Below the pieces are notes generated by a model. That model saw only the letters and a program-made list of their open reading frames with translations, searched no databases and had not been told where the DNA came from. From assembly GCA_033762255.1 (NCBI GenBank), contig JANRLT010000044.1, positions 186,001-250,000 of the forward strand: a stretch of 64,000 bases of DNA, given 5' to 3'. The number at the start of each line of letters is the position of its first letter. Position 1 is the stretch's first letter. The DNA comes from Pirellulales bacterium (GTDB lineage Bacteria; Planctomycetota; Planctomycetia; Pirellulales; JALHPA01). Shown in pieces: positions 18,804-26,398 of this stretch. The position numbers and the translations under genes were made by a program.

Positions 18804-18833
18804 GGGGCAAAAGCAAGTTTTGTCCCCGCCACC
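18804..18833. repeat. 30-bp GGGGCAAAAGC element, copy 1
   Basis: A 30-base sequence running from GGGGCAAAAGCAAG through TTTTGTCCCC to GCCACC, repeated exactly at 18937-18966. GGGG(C)AAAA and TTTTGTCCCC can pair into an imperfect hairpin. Confidence 0.85.
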
Positions 18834-18936
18834 CATCTGAATGCAGAAGTATGAATGAAGAATACAGAATTGGATACCATAGTTTCGGCGCTCTATATTC
18901 TTACTTCATCAGTCTTATTTCTGACTTTGCTCCAGC

Positions 18937-18966
18937 GGGGCAAAAGCAAGTTTTGTCCCCGCCACC
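18937..18966. repeat. 30-bp GGGGCAAAAGC element, copy 2
   Basis: Exact 30-base repeat of 18804-18833, 133 bp downstream in the same orientation. Confidence 0.85.
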
Positions 18967-19047
18967 TGGATCAATTAAAAATGAAGAATGAAAAATTAAG
19001 CTGAGTAATGCGGCACTGGTTCTGCCCATTTACCGTGTGACCAGAGT

Positions 19048-19065
19048 GGCGGATCATGATCCGCC
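19048..19065. repeat. 18-bp perfect palindrome, copy 2
   Basis: Second GGCGGATCATGATCCGCC, followed by CTACGG. Confidence 0.85.
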
Positions 19066-19080
19066 CTACGGATCTACCCT

Positions 19081-19103
19081 CACTGCTGGGCAAGCCAGCA
19101 GTG
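19081..19103. repeat. CACTGCTGG hairpin next to DUF1080 stop
   Basis: CACTGCTGG-GCAAG-CCAGCAGTG, 9-bp perfect stem, lying just beyond the stop of the minus-strand DUF1080 gene. There is no T-run on either strand, so it is a palindromic element or a weak terminator. Confidence 0.6.
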
Positions 19104-19110
19104 GCACACA

Positions 19111-19770
19111 TTACTTCAGTGGCTTCACCCGGATGTCCTTGTAATGGACTTCGCTATCCGGGTCGTGACCTTGCAGGGCAAAGGTCCCCCGGTCCAGCAC
19201 CCGCTTGGGAAATTGAGCGCTCGGTTGTTTGCCTTCTTCCTGGGTCCATTCGGTCACGGTCTTGTCGTTGATTTTGATCGTCACATCCTTCCCTTTGACA
19301 ATGATGTGATAATCAAACCATTCATCGTCCGGCACGGGAGCCTTGTTTACATCCTTGACCCCATACAGACTGCCGGTTTTGCGCGGGTCGCCATAGTTGG
19401 CGCTGCAAACCTGGGCCTCAAACCCCTTGGCCGGCCAATCCTGATCCTGGAATTCGGTGTGAAAGTAAATTCCAGAGTTGGAATTGCCAATGATTTTGAC
19501 CTTGGCCTTGAATTCAAAATCCTGAAAATCATGCTTATTGACCGGGCCTTCATAAAACAAGTGCGAACGACCGGTCTTTTTGATCTTCAGCACGCCATCC
19601 TCGACGACGGCCATTTTGGGATTTTCGTTGGATTTCCAACCGTCTAGCGACTTGCCGTCAAAAAGCGAATAAAAGCCCTCGGCGTCCGCCTTGGGGGCGT
19701 CCTCGGCCCGTACAGCGCTCGTCCCCACCACCAGCAACACTCCCGCAAAGATGCTACTCCATCCACGCAT
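19111..19770 (-). CDS. Secreted DUF1080 (3-keto-disaccharide hydrolase family) protein, 219 aa
   Basis: The signal peptide MRGWSSIFAGVLLVVGTSAVRA precedes a single DUF1080 domain of the concanavalin-like jelly-roll type. Diagnostic stretches are FYSLFDGKSLDGWKSNENP at its start, FEFKAKVKIIGNSNSGIYFH in the middle and FALQGHDPDSEVHYKDIRVKP at the end. Family members are abundant in planctomycetes, and characterised ones cleave 3-keto sugars or bind glycans. Here the enzyme would act outside the cytoplasm on a glycan, but the substrate is unknown. It is monocistronic, between the repeat island and the diguanylate cyclase on the same strand (133 bp away). Confidence 0.9.
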   Translation of the reverse strand: MRGWSSIFAGVLLVVGTSAVRAEDAPKADAEGFYSLFDGKSLDGWKSNENPKMAVVEDGVLKIKKTGRSHLFYEGPVNKHDFQDFEFKAKVKIIGNSNSGIYFHTEFQDQDWPAKGFEAQVCSANYGDPRKTGSLYGVKDVNKAPVPDDEWFDYHIIVKGKDVTIKINDKTVTEWTQEEGKQPSAQFPKRVLDRGTFALQGHDPDSEVHYKDIRVKPLK

Positions 19771-19903
19771 GGCGAACTCCCCGCAAAAAAAGTATTAACA
19801 ACACATTCAGGCCTTTTGGCCAGAAATCTCCCTTAGGTCCCCCTAATCTAATCCACGGCGTAATATGACGCCACACCCGCCGCGGGTACATTCTGGCAAA
19901 TTT

Positions 19904-20845
19904 TTAACCCAGACTGTCATCCGCCAGGGACACCGGCCCTGGGGCGGTGGGCAAAGTCCCAGATTCCCAGCAAATCCCCGCTTTTTCCGACATTTTGGCG
20001 CGTAACAGGGCCTGCTCCGCTCGGTTCAGCGCCTCTCCCCACGCACAATCGGGAGCGGAAAAATATTGCACGCCCAGCGAGAGGGAAACCTCGCATTCGT
20101 GATCGGTCAGGGAGCTAATCTCTAGCGGAATGACGTGCTGTAACTGCTGTTCCAGCTCTTCCCGACTGGCCACGGGCAAGAGTACCACAAATTCATCCCC
20201 ACCCCGGCGGCCTATCAAATAAGCCGTGGGAAAGAGCACCCGCAAATAATCCCCGACGACCATTAGCACCAAATCGCCAAACTCGTAGCCGTATTCGCGG
20301 TTAAAGCGGCGAAAATTGTCCCCATCCAGATAAATCACCGCGCAGCCGCGCTGCGTCGCGCGCAGGTTTTCCCACCAGATTTGGCCGCAACCCTGGATCG
20401 CCTCTCGATTTCCCAGCCTTGTCAGCGGGTCAAACAACTGCGCGTCCCGGCTTTGCACCAGCAACTGGCTGGCATATTGGGCCAAAAATACGACGCTCGC
20501 CTGGGGCAGCGCTCGAGTGGCTAACAATTCCCAGGGAAGAGCCGCGGTTCCGTTTGCGTTGGCGGCCAGTTGTAACCGCCAGGCTGTCCCCACCCATGCC
20601 GCCAGGGAAATCCCCACCCCCCAGCACAGCATTTCGCCCACGGTCGCGGTTCTACCAAACACCCACGCCCAAACCAACAGACCCAGCCACAGCCACCAGG
20701 CGTCGGGCCAGGCGGAAAGCAGCATGGCCCCACCCAACCAGAGGGCAATGGCGGGGACAAGCGTGGCGGGTCCGCGGGTGTTAAGCGTCGCCAGCGACCG
20801 CCAAAAATCGTAGGATTGCCGTGATTGCTGGGGCAATTGTTCCAT
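19904..20845 (-). CDS. Membrane-bound diguanylate cyclase (GGDEF), 313 aa
   Basis: Synthesises cyclic di-GMP from two GTP. The catalytic signature RRGGDEFVVLLPVA is intact near residues 212-225, preceded by DPLTRLGNREAI (domain start, about 140-151) and VIYLDGDNFRRFN (metal site). The N-terminal 115 residues contain several short hydrophobic helices (TLVPAIALWLGGAMLL, WLWLGLLVWAWVFG, GVGISLAAWVG) that should anchor it in the membrane. No RxxD inhibitory site is evident before the GGDEF motif, and no recognisable sensor domain is present. ATG 20845 (MEQLPQQ) is chosen; an in-frame upstream ATG at 20902 adds 19 residues without family character. Divergent from purF. Confidence 0.88.
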   Translation of the reverse strand: MEQLPQQSRQSYDFWRSLATLNTRGPATLVPAIALWLGGAMLLSAWPDAWWLWLGLLVWAWVFGRTATVGEMLCWGVGISLAAWVGTAWRLQLAANANGTAALPWELLATRALPQASVVFLAQYASQLLVQSRDAQLFDPLTRLGNREAIQGCGQIWWENLRATQRGCAVIYLDGDNFRRFNREYGYEFGDLVLMVVGDYLRVLFPTAYLIGRRGGDEFVVLLPVASREELEQQLQHVIPLEISSLTDHECEVSLSLGVQYFSAPDCAWGEALNRAEQALLRAKMSEKAGICWESGTLPTAPGPVSLADDSLG

Positions 20846-21090
20846 GAAAAACAGGGTCGCGGCAAAATGAGTCGGGCAGCCGCCGAAAGAATGCCGCCGC
20901 ACTCCTACAGTCGGGAGCCAAGATTTGTTAAGCTAGATGTGGATATCTTAGCATGGGCGGGCAAAAAAATGGTCGGCGTGGCGGAAAAACCGCAATGCGC
21001 TTTGCCAGCGGAGAGGCTGTCGCCACCGGGGAATTTCCTCTGAGGCGGCCGACACCCCGCCCCCGCGCCCGTATTTTTACGGAATATGTA

Positions 21091-22692
21091 ATGAGTCAAT
21101 TGCGGCATGAATGCGGTTTGGCGGCGATTTATCATCTTCCCGGCGAAGAACGCAGTCCGCTGGCCCCCGATCCCGGCCCCGAGGAAGTCTCGCGGCTGAT
21201 CCCGCGAATGCTGTTGGATGTGCAAAATCGGGGACAGCTTTCAGCGGGGATGACCACGTATGCTCCCGACCGCAACCAGCTCTTGTTGACGTTTAAGGAT
21301 TTGGGGGGAGTCAGCGAGGTATTTCGCCTGAGCCACCGGGGCAAAGCCGAAAGCCTGATGAAGGAGTACGCGGGGCGGGCGGCGATTGGCCATGTGCGGT
21401 ATGCCACCTGCGGGGCGGAGGATCGCAATTACGCGCAGCCCTTTGAGCGGCAGCATTTGCAAAAGCCCAAGTGGTTTAGCTTTGCGTTTAACGGGCAACT
21501 GGCCAACTATGCCGCCCTGCGTGAGCGGCTGCTGGCCAGCGGCGAAAGCCATCTGTCGCGCGAGACCGATACCGAGATCATCCTGCACGAAATCAGCCAC
21601 GAATTGAGCGGCGATAATCGGCCCGGCCTGGCCGAGATGTTTAGCCGGGTCACGCGGGATTTTGACGGGGCGTACAACATTGTCTACTTAAACGCACAAG
21701 GGGACATGGCGGTGCTGCGCGATCCCTTGGGCCTGCGACCGCTCTGTTATGCCAAGGAAGGATCTTTGTTTGCGGCCAGCAGCGAAAGCGTGGCGTTATT
21801 AAATTTGGGCTTTCACGCGGAGAGCATTCATTCCCTGCCGCCAGGCGAAATGATCAGCATTACGGAGGGGCGGTTTTCTATCGAGCGGGTCGCCCCCGCC
21901 AGCCCCCGGGCGCATTGCTTTTTTGAATGGATCTATTTTGCCAATGTGGCCAGCACGATGGATGGACATGGGGTGTATCTGTCGCGCAAGCGGTTGGGCG
22001 AGGAACTGGCCCGCCAAGAGACGGTGCCCATCGACGACCAGACAATCGTGGTGCCGGTGCCGGACACCAGCAAAGCGGCGGCGGATGCCATGGCCTACGC
22101 GCTGAAGATTCCTTCGTTGGAGGGGTTGATTCGCAATCGCTACAGCGGCCGGACATTTATCGAAGGGGGGAGCAGCCGCCGCCAAAAGGTCGAGACCAAG
22201 TACACTCCCTTGCGCGAGATTCTGGCGGGAAAGCGGATTTTTTTGGTGGAGGACTCGATTGTCCGCTCCACCACTCTAAAAGTGCTGCTAAAACGGATTC
22301 GCGAATTTGGCCAGGCCCGGGAAATTCACGTGCGCGTCGCCTGCCCGCCGATCATCGCCCCTTGCTTTTATGGGATCGATATGTCGACCATCGGCGAGTT
22401 GTTTGCCCCCCCGTATCTGCGGGACGGCACATTGACGATTGCTTCACAGGACGAGATGGCCCGCGCGCTGGGAGCGGATTCGCTCCGGTATTTGCCCGTC
22501 CCCTCGATCGCCCGCGCTATTGGCCTGCCCGCGGATCAACTCTGCCAGGCCTGTATTACCGGCGATTACCCAACCCCTTGGGGGAAGGAACTGTATCAAA
22601 TTGCCTTACGGAACACCGGTCCGGGTCAACATGGTCAGCGTACTTACGAAAATCTCCCCGTGATCCAGCAAAGTACGATTGTGCGGGGGTAA
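21091..22692 (+). CDS. purF: Amidophosphoribosyltransferase, 533 aa
   Basis: First committed step of purine synthesis: PRPP plus glutamine to 5-phosphoribosylamine. The class II glutaminase domain begins [15 protein letters not shown]; Cys8 is the expected nucleophile after removal of a short propeptide. GHVRYATCG and FNGQLANY match the glutamine site. The phosphoribosyltransferase domain carries the PRPP loop [12 protein letters not shown] (near residues 385-396) and the upstream [21 protein letters not shown] 21091 is chosen over an in-frame ATG at 20953 because the propeptide-plus-Cys layout starts here. A cysteine-bearing tail ([18 protein letters not shown]) resembles the iron-sulfur type of B. 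subtilis PurF, but I could not confirm all four ligands. Divergent from the diguanylate cyclase. Confidence 0.93.
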   Translation: MSQLRHECGLAAIYHLPGEERSPLAPDPGPEEVSRLIPRMLLDVQNRGQLSAGMTTYAPDRNQLLLTFKDLGGVSEVFRLSHRGKAESLMKEYAGRAAIGHVRYATCGAEDRNYAQPFERQHLQKPKWFSFAFNGQLANYAALRERLLASGESHLSRETDTEIILHEISHELSGDNRPGLAEMFSRVTRDFDGAYNIVYLNAQGDMAVLRDPLGLRPLCYAKEGSLFAASSESVALLNLGFHAESIHSLPPGEMISITEGRFSIERVAPASPRAHCFFEWIYFANVASTMDGHGVYLSRKRLGEELARQETVPIDDQTIVVPVPDTSKAAADAMAYALKIPSLEGLIRNRYSGRTFIEGGSSRRQKVETKYTPLREILAGKRIFLVEDSIVRSTTLKVLLKRIREFGQAREIHVRVACPPIIAPCFYGIDMSTIGELFAPPYLRDGTLTIASQDEMARALGADSLRYLPVPSIARAIGLPADQLCQACITGDYPTPWGKELYQIALRNTGPGQHGQRTYENLPVIQQSTIVRG

Positions 22693-22972
22693 TGGGGCAA
22701 AGTTAGAAGTATGAACGATGAATGATTAACGGGGAATTTGATTTTCAACATTCCTTCCCCTGCTTTTCCGATGTTCCCACGCTTCCCGCAAAATACCATC
22801 GGCGAATTTACAGATTTTGATCTAAAGCCCGAAGTGCCGTTCCCCGTTCCCTATCCCGTGTTCCCCGTTGCCCGTTCCCCAACGCCTGTTTTGCGGATAT
22901 ATTAGAGAAAGGGGGCAAATAGAGGGCACGCGCGCACGCCCAAGTCCCGGTACCCTTATTCGAGGTATAACC

Positions 22973-23731
22973 ATGATGGAAACAATGCCCACTGAATCGA
23001 CCTACCGGCGCGTGCTGCTCAAACTCTCGGGCGAAAGCTTTGTTCGGCCCGGGGAGCGCGGCATCAGCATGACCGAAGTCAGCCATATCGCCGTGCAAAT
23101 CAATCAAGCCCGCCAACACGGGGCGCAAATTGCCATTGTTATCGGGGGGGGAAATATCTTGCGCGGGTCGCAGTTTGCCGCGGGCACCTCCAGCATTCAC
23201 GAAGCGACCGCCCACTACATGGGGATGCTGGCCACCGTGCTCAATGGACTGGCCTTGCAGGACGCGCTAGAGGCCCTGGGCTGTGAATGCCGATTGATGA
23301 CGGCCATCCGCATGGAGGGAGTCGCCGAACCGTACATTCGCCGCCGCGCGCGGCGCCATCTGGAAAAAGGGCGGATCGTGATCATGGCCGCCGGAACTGG
23401 CAGTCCTTACGTCACAACCGATACCGCCGCCGCCCAACGCGCGCTCGAACTAGAGACGGATATCCTCTTAAAGGCGACCAAGGTGGACGGCGTGTTCAGC
23501 GAAGACCCGGAAAAAAACCCCCACGCGGTGCTATTTCACGAGATTCACTACAACACTTTGCGGGAAAAAAACTTGCGCGTCATGGACTCCACGGCGATTG
23601 CCCAATGCATGGAACACGACTTGCCAATCTTGGTGTTTAACTATAAGCGCGAGGGAAACATCGAACGCGCGGTCCGCGGCGAGCAGGTGGGGACGCTGAT
23701 CTCTAGCGCGAATCAAGTTTTAAAGGTCTAA
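22973..23731 (+). CDS. pyrH: UMP kinase, 252 aa
   Basis: Phosphorylates UMP to UDP in the cytoplasm. [13 protein letters not shown] (residues about 13-25) is the phosphate-binding start of the amino-acid-kinase fold, [13 protein letters not shown] (about 52-64) is the second glycine loop, [17 protein letters not shown] is the UMP/UTP site, and [12 protein letters not shown] the ATP side. The length fits the hexameric bacterial family. ATG 22973 follows CGAGGT by 6 bases; an in-frame upstream start at 22868 runs through a C-rich repeat and is not plausible. Usually pyrH is followed directly by frr; here a Uma2 gene lies between them. Confidence 0.95.
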   Translation: MMETMPTESTYRRVLLKLSGESFVRPGERGISMTEVSHIAVQINQARQHGAQIAIVIGGGNILRGSQFAAGTSSIHEATAHYMGMLATVLNGLALQDALEALGCECRLMTAIRMEGVAEPYIRRRARRHLEKGRIVIMAAGTGSPYVTTDTAAAQRALELETDILLKATKVDGVFSEDPEKNPHAVLFHEIHYNTLREKNLRVMDSTAIAQCMEHDLPILVFNYKREGNIERAVRGEQVGTLISSANQVLKV

Positions 23732-23782
23732 ATCAATTTTGATGACGGCAAGACGCCCAAATCCCTCCCTTTGAGTTCCCCT

Positions 23783-24490
23783 ATGGCCACCGTCATCGCC
23801 ACCCCCCCTTTGTCCGTCGCGGAAGCATTTCTTTCTCCGGCGTCATTACCAGGCATTCCCACTGGACCGGTGCTGATACCACGGGGGGAATGGATTGGGG
23901 ATTTCTTGCGCAACCGCCGGGACTGGGGGGGAGCCCGCTGGGACGAAGTATGGAATGGAGTTTACATCATGTCCCCCTTTCCAAATTTTGTGCATCAACG
24001 GCTGCTCACTCGATTAGCGGCGTTTTTTGAAAACGTCTTGGCATCTCGCCAAGTGGAAGTTTACGCCGGTCTGAACGTCAGCGATCGGGAGGAGGATTGG
24101 ACCAAGAATTTTCGCATTCCCGATATCGCGGTACTGTTTCCGGACAATCCGGCTCGCCGGCTGGACGCGGCGCTGGTCGGTGGCCCCGATTTTTTAGTCG
24201 AAATCCTTTCCGAGGATGACAAAGCGGCTGAAAAACTCGAATTTTACGGCCGCATTGGCACGCGGGAATGTTTGTACCTAATCCCCGAAACCCGCGCCTG
24301 CCAGCTTTATCGACTCATTGACCAGGAATTGCGGTTGGTCGCGCAGTCCAGTTGTGAGCAACCCAACATCTGTTCCAGCGACGTGCTGGGCCTAACTTTT
24401 CAGACCGTGGGGAGCGCGGCGGACCCCAAGCTGCGAGTGGCCATACCCCCGGACAGTACAGTCCAACTGGCGGTAAGCATCGAGATCTAG
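23783..24490 (+). CDS. Uma2-family (DUF820) restriction-endonuclease-like protein, 235 aa
   Basis: The family has a PD-(D/E)XK nuclease-like fold and is much expanded in cyanobacteria and planctomycetes, with no firm biological role. Here EVWNGVYIMSPFPNFVHQ (about residues 53-70) is the typical Uma2 beginning, and FRIPDIAVLFPDNPARR, GGPDFLVEILSEDD and KLEFYGRIGTRECLYLIP supply the putative catalytic D, E and K. ATG 23783 is used; a TTG four codons upstream is possible. It sits 51 bp after pyrH and 114 bp before frr on the same strand, breaking an otherwise conserved gene pair, which suggests a later insertion. Confidence 0.88.
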   Translation: MATVIATPPLSVAEAFLSPASLPGIPTGPVLIPRGEWIGDFLRNRRDWGGARWDEVWNGVYIMSPFPNFVHQRLLTRLAAFFENVLASRQVEVYAGLNVSDREEDWTKNFRIPDIAVLFPDNPARRLDAALVGGPDFLVEILSEDDKAAEKLEFYGRIGTRECLYLIPETRACQLYRLIDQELRLVAQSSCEQPNICSSDVLGLTFQTVGSAADPKLRVAIPPDSTVQLAVSIEI

Positions 24491-24604
24491 CCCCAACAGC
24501 AGTTGAATTGCGTTGTTTCGGCCCGTAGGCAAACCGTCAAAAAATTGGTATCTTCGCGATTGAGAAACGGTTTTATTGTTGATTCCTCTCGCCCAGGCCC
24601 CGCC

Positions 24605-25165
24605 ATGCCCGCCGACGAAATATTACTGGATAGTGAAGAACGAATGGACAAAGCGGTCGAGCATTTTAAGCATTCCCTCACCGGTATTCGGACTGGCCGG
24701 GCCAATCCCGGGCTGGTTGATACGCTGCGGGTGGAAGCCTATGGAACCATGACGCCGCTCAAGGGGTTGGCGCAGGTCGGCGCTCCGGAACCGACGCAAA
24801 TTGTCATTCGTCCGTTTGATCCCACCACGATCAAGGATATCGAAAAAGCGATTCGCAACAGCGACCTGGGCCTGAATCCCCAAAGCGATGGCCGGGTGGT
24901 GCGGTTGAATATTCCCCCCCTGTCCACCGATGTCCGCAAAAAAATGGTCGCCCGCATCAAGGAACTGGCCGAGGAAGCACGTGTCAGTATCCGCAATGTC
25001 CGCCGCGATGCCAATAAACTGGCAGATCAAGAACAAAAAGATAAAATCTTGACCGAGGACGATTGCGACAAACTCAAGGAAGACGTACAAGAATTGACTA
25101 AAAAATACGAAGAGCAGGTGAACGATATGGCCAAGGGGAAAGAATCCGAAGTCATGGACAATTAA
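24605..25165 (+). CDS. frr: Ribosome recycling factor, 186 aa
   Basis: Splits post-termination ribosomes together with EF-G. The full family pattern is present: LLDSEERMDKAVEHFKHSLTGI then RTGRANPGLVD (residues about 27-37), ALN-like RVEAYGTMTPLKGLAQVG, IRPFDPTTIKDIEKAI, and SDLGLNPQSDGRVVRLNIPP followed by VSIRNVRRDANKLADQEQ. The length of 186 matches the usual 185. ATG 24605 follows CAGGCCCC; the frame is open upstream to 24503 but without family sequence. Its stop overlaps the stop of the convergent CYTH gene by 4 bp. Confidence 0.96.
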   Translation: MPADEILLDSEERMDKAVEHFKHSLTGIRTGRANPGLVDTLRVEAYGTMTPLKGLAQVGAPEPTQIVIRPFDPTTIKDIEKAIRNSDLGLNPQSDGRVVRLNIPPLSTDVRKKMVARIKELAEEARVSIRNVRRDANKLADQEQKDKILTEDDCDKLKEDVQELTKKYEEQVNDMAKGKESEVMDN

Positions 25166-25710
25166 CCTCTTCCGGCTCGCGGTAACATCATTTCCTGATA
25201 AGAACTGGCAATCCCTTCCGCGGGATCCAGCCCAAATTCGCCAATTAACCGCTCCACCAGTTCCCTGGATTGGCGCATGACAAGCAGCTCCTCCCCCTCG
25301 GAGGTCGACAGCACCGCCTCAAATTCTAAAAAATTCCCCAAGCCGGCCACCTGATCCAGGTGGATCCGCACATGCTGGTGAAGCCATATCTCGCGCGTTT
25401 TCGCCACCCGGACCACCACCCCCATACTGGCGGACAACACCTCTCGCAGCACCGCCGCATCCGCCACGGGTATTTGCGTGTAGGTGCTGGCCTTGGTCCC
25501 CGCCAAATTCGCCCGTTCATACCAGATTAACTCCGCCCATGATTCCAGGGGCGTGGCGATCTCGCGCAATTTCAAGCGTCCGCGTCGCGAGTCAAAATAG
25601 GTATCGACCTGGGTTTGCCGTTCGACAGGTTGTGTGGCCAAGCGGGCCGCGGTAGCGCGGGCTTGTTCCCAATCCTTGATCGCCCCTTTCCATTCGATGT
25701 TTTGCGGCAT
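25162..25710 (-). CDS. CYTH-domain protein (class IV adenylate cyclase / triphosphatase-like), 182 aa
   Basis: MPQNIEWKGAIKDWEQARATAA at the start, QVDTYFDSRRGRLKLREI around residues 36-53, AELIWYERANLAGTKAS and VRIHLDQVAGLGNFLEFEAV match the CYTH fold, whose tunnel of charged residues binds triphosphates. The usual opening ExExK is represented only by NIEWK, as in a subset of class IV cyclase-like proteins. Reaction not certain: cAMP formation, thiamine triphosphate or inorganic triphosphate hydrolysis are all possible. The ATG at 25710 is preferred over 25758 because the domain begins there. Convergent with frr (4-bp stop overlap). Confidence 0.82.
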   Translation of the reverse strand: MPQNIEWKGAIKDWEQARATAARLATQPVERQTQVDTYFDSRRGRLKLREIATPLESWAELIWYERANLAGTKASTYTQIPVADAAVLREVLSASMGVVVRVAKTREIWLHQHVRIHLDQVAGLGNFLEFEAVLSTSEGEELLVMRQSRELVERLIGEFGLDPAEGIASSYQEMMLPRAGRG

Positions 25711-25851
25711 GGGAAGAGTTAAGGGGGGGGCTTGACGCGGCGTGAACGCTTTTGGCAATAAGTCTAGTACGCGGAAGCTCCCTGAACCCCTTTCAGTGAT
25801 GTTTTCGCGGGACGGGAGTTCTGGGCGAATCAGGCTGATTAGCGAAATACG

Positions 25852-26073
25852 CTAATCCCGCCCACGACTCGCGGCCCCTGCGCGTTTGCCGTTAAAGTTA
25901 GTCAACTGCACCAATTGTGGCGTGGAAATGGCGGACTGGACTGGATTTTGCTGGCAATTGCCGCAACCCCCGCAGCCCTCCGTCGTGCGCGGGACAAACC
26001 GCCGAAACGCCACGACAGCCAAATGCCCCGCCGCGGCTACCACGATCAGGGCGACAATGATGGATTGGAACAT
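25852..26073 (-). CDS. FeoB-associated Cys-rich membrane protein-like, 73 aa
   Basis: One N-terminal transmembrane helix (MFQSIIVALIVVAAAGHLAVVAF) is followed by a short basic stretch and the cluster CGGCGNC (residues about 34-40), the architecture of the FeoB-associated Cys-rich family (sometimes FeoC/YhgG neighbours). These small proteins accompany FeoB and may bind or pass Fe(II), but their role is not proven. It is on the same strand as feoB and 325 bp downstream of its stop; the gap contains a dispersed repeat, so it may be transcribed separately. The fit of topology, cysteine cluster and location makes this assignment better than chance despite the short length. Confidence 0.72.
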   Translation of the reverse strand: MFQSIIVALIVVAAAGHLAVVAFRRFVPRTTEGCGGCGNCQQNPVQSAISTPQLVQLTNFNGKRAGAASRGRD

Positions 26074-26398
26074 GGTAGTGAGTAGTGGTTAGTAATACTA
26101 ATCGCAAGTAATCATAGCGCGGTTTTTAGCCATTTTACCAAGAGTTTATGCAACTCCGTTGGAGTAGGGGTTCATTGGTTTTGCCCTTTTTCCCAGGGCT
26201 GTTCGCTGCGCTCCAACCCGTGGGCTATGTTACAGAACCGCGTTGCGGTAGTGGAGTACCGTACGCGGTTGCGTCATCCGGAAATAACTCATTAATACAG
26301 GGGTGCCTTCACAAAAACTTAGCCGTGCTACGTTTAACTAGAAAGCGTATAAAGACTCACATGCCTATCTATTCCCTATTCCCTAGCCCCTGCCCCCC
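26074..26398. other. Spacer between feoB and the Cys-rich gene, with dispersed element
   Basis: Holds dispersed element A (26111-26350) and a run that is G-rich on the minus strand just after the feoB stop (26369-26399). No reading frame here is supported. Confidence 0.6.
26111..26350 (+). repeat. Dispersed structured element, copy A
   Basis: About 240 bp related to 37943-38280. Shared blocks in the same order are an AT-CGCGG-TTTTT start, TTACCAAGAG, AACTCCGTTGGAGT, TTTTGCC, GCTGCGCTCCAACCCGTGGG, CGCGGTTGCGTCAT and a closing stretch around GCTA-GTTTA-CT-GAAA-CGTAT. It contains short inverted repeats (ACTCC-GTT-GGAGT) and no coding potential. Confidence 0.75.

Larger units (their letters stand above)
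18462..19110. other. Intergenic repeat island between convergent genes
   Basis: About 650 bp without a gene, made almost wholly of short repeated elements: an ACACAGATAACGCTGATTA stretch (near 18519), two 18-bp palindromes, a C-rich run (18695-18750), one inverted copy of the 19-bp hairpin, two copies of a 30-bp GGGGCAAAAGC element, two AATGAAGAAT-type mosaics (18838-18873 and 18971-19000) and a CACTGCTGG hairpin. Open frames through it only translate the repeats. Confidence 0.75.

Noticed and set aside
18578-18991. 137-codon frame in the DedA/DUF1080 spacer
   Set aside because: It merely translates the repeated elements (palindrome, 30-bp element, mosaics); not a gene.
21927-22706. 259-codon frame overlapping purF in another frame
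   Set aside because: purF has all catalytic motifs across this region; the other frame lacks any family sequence.
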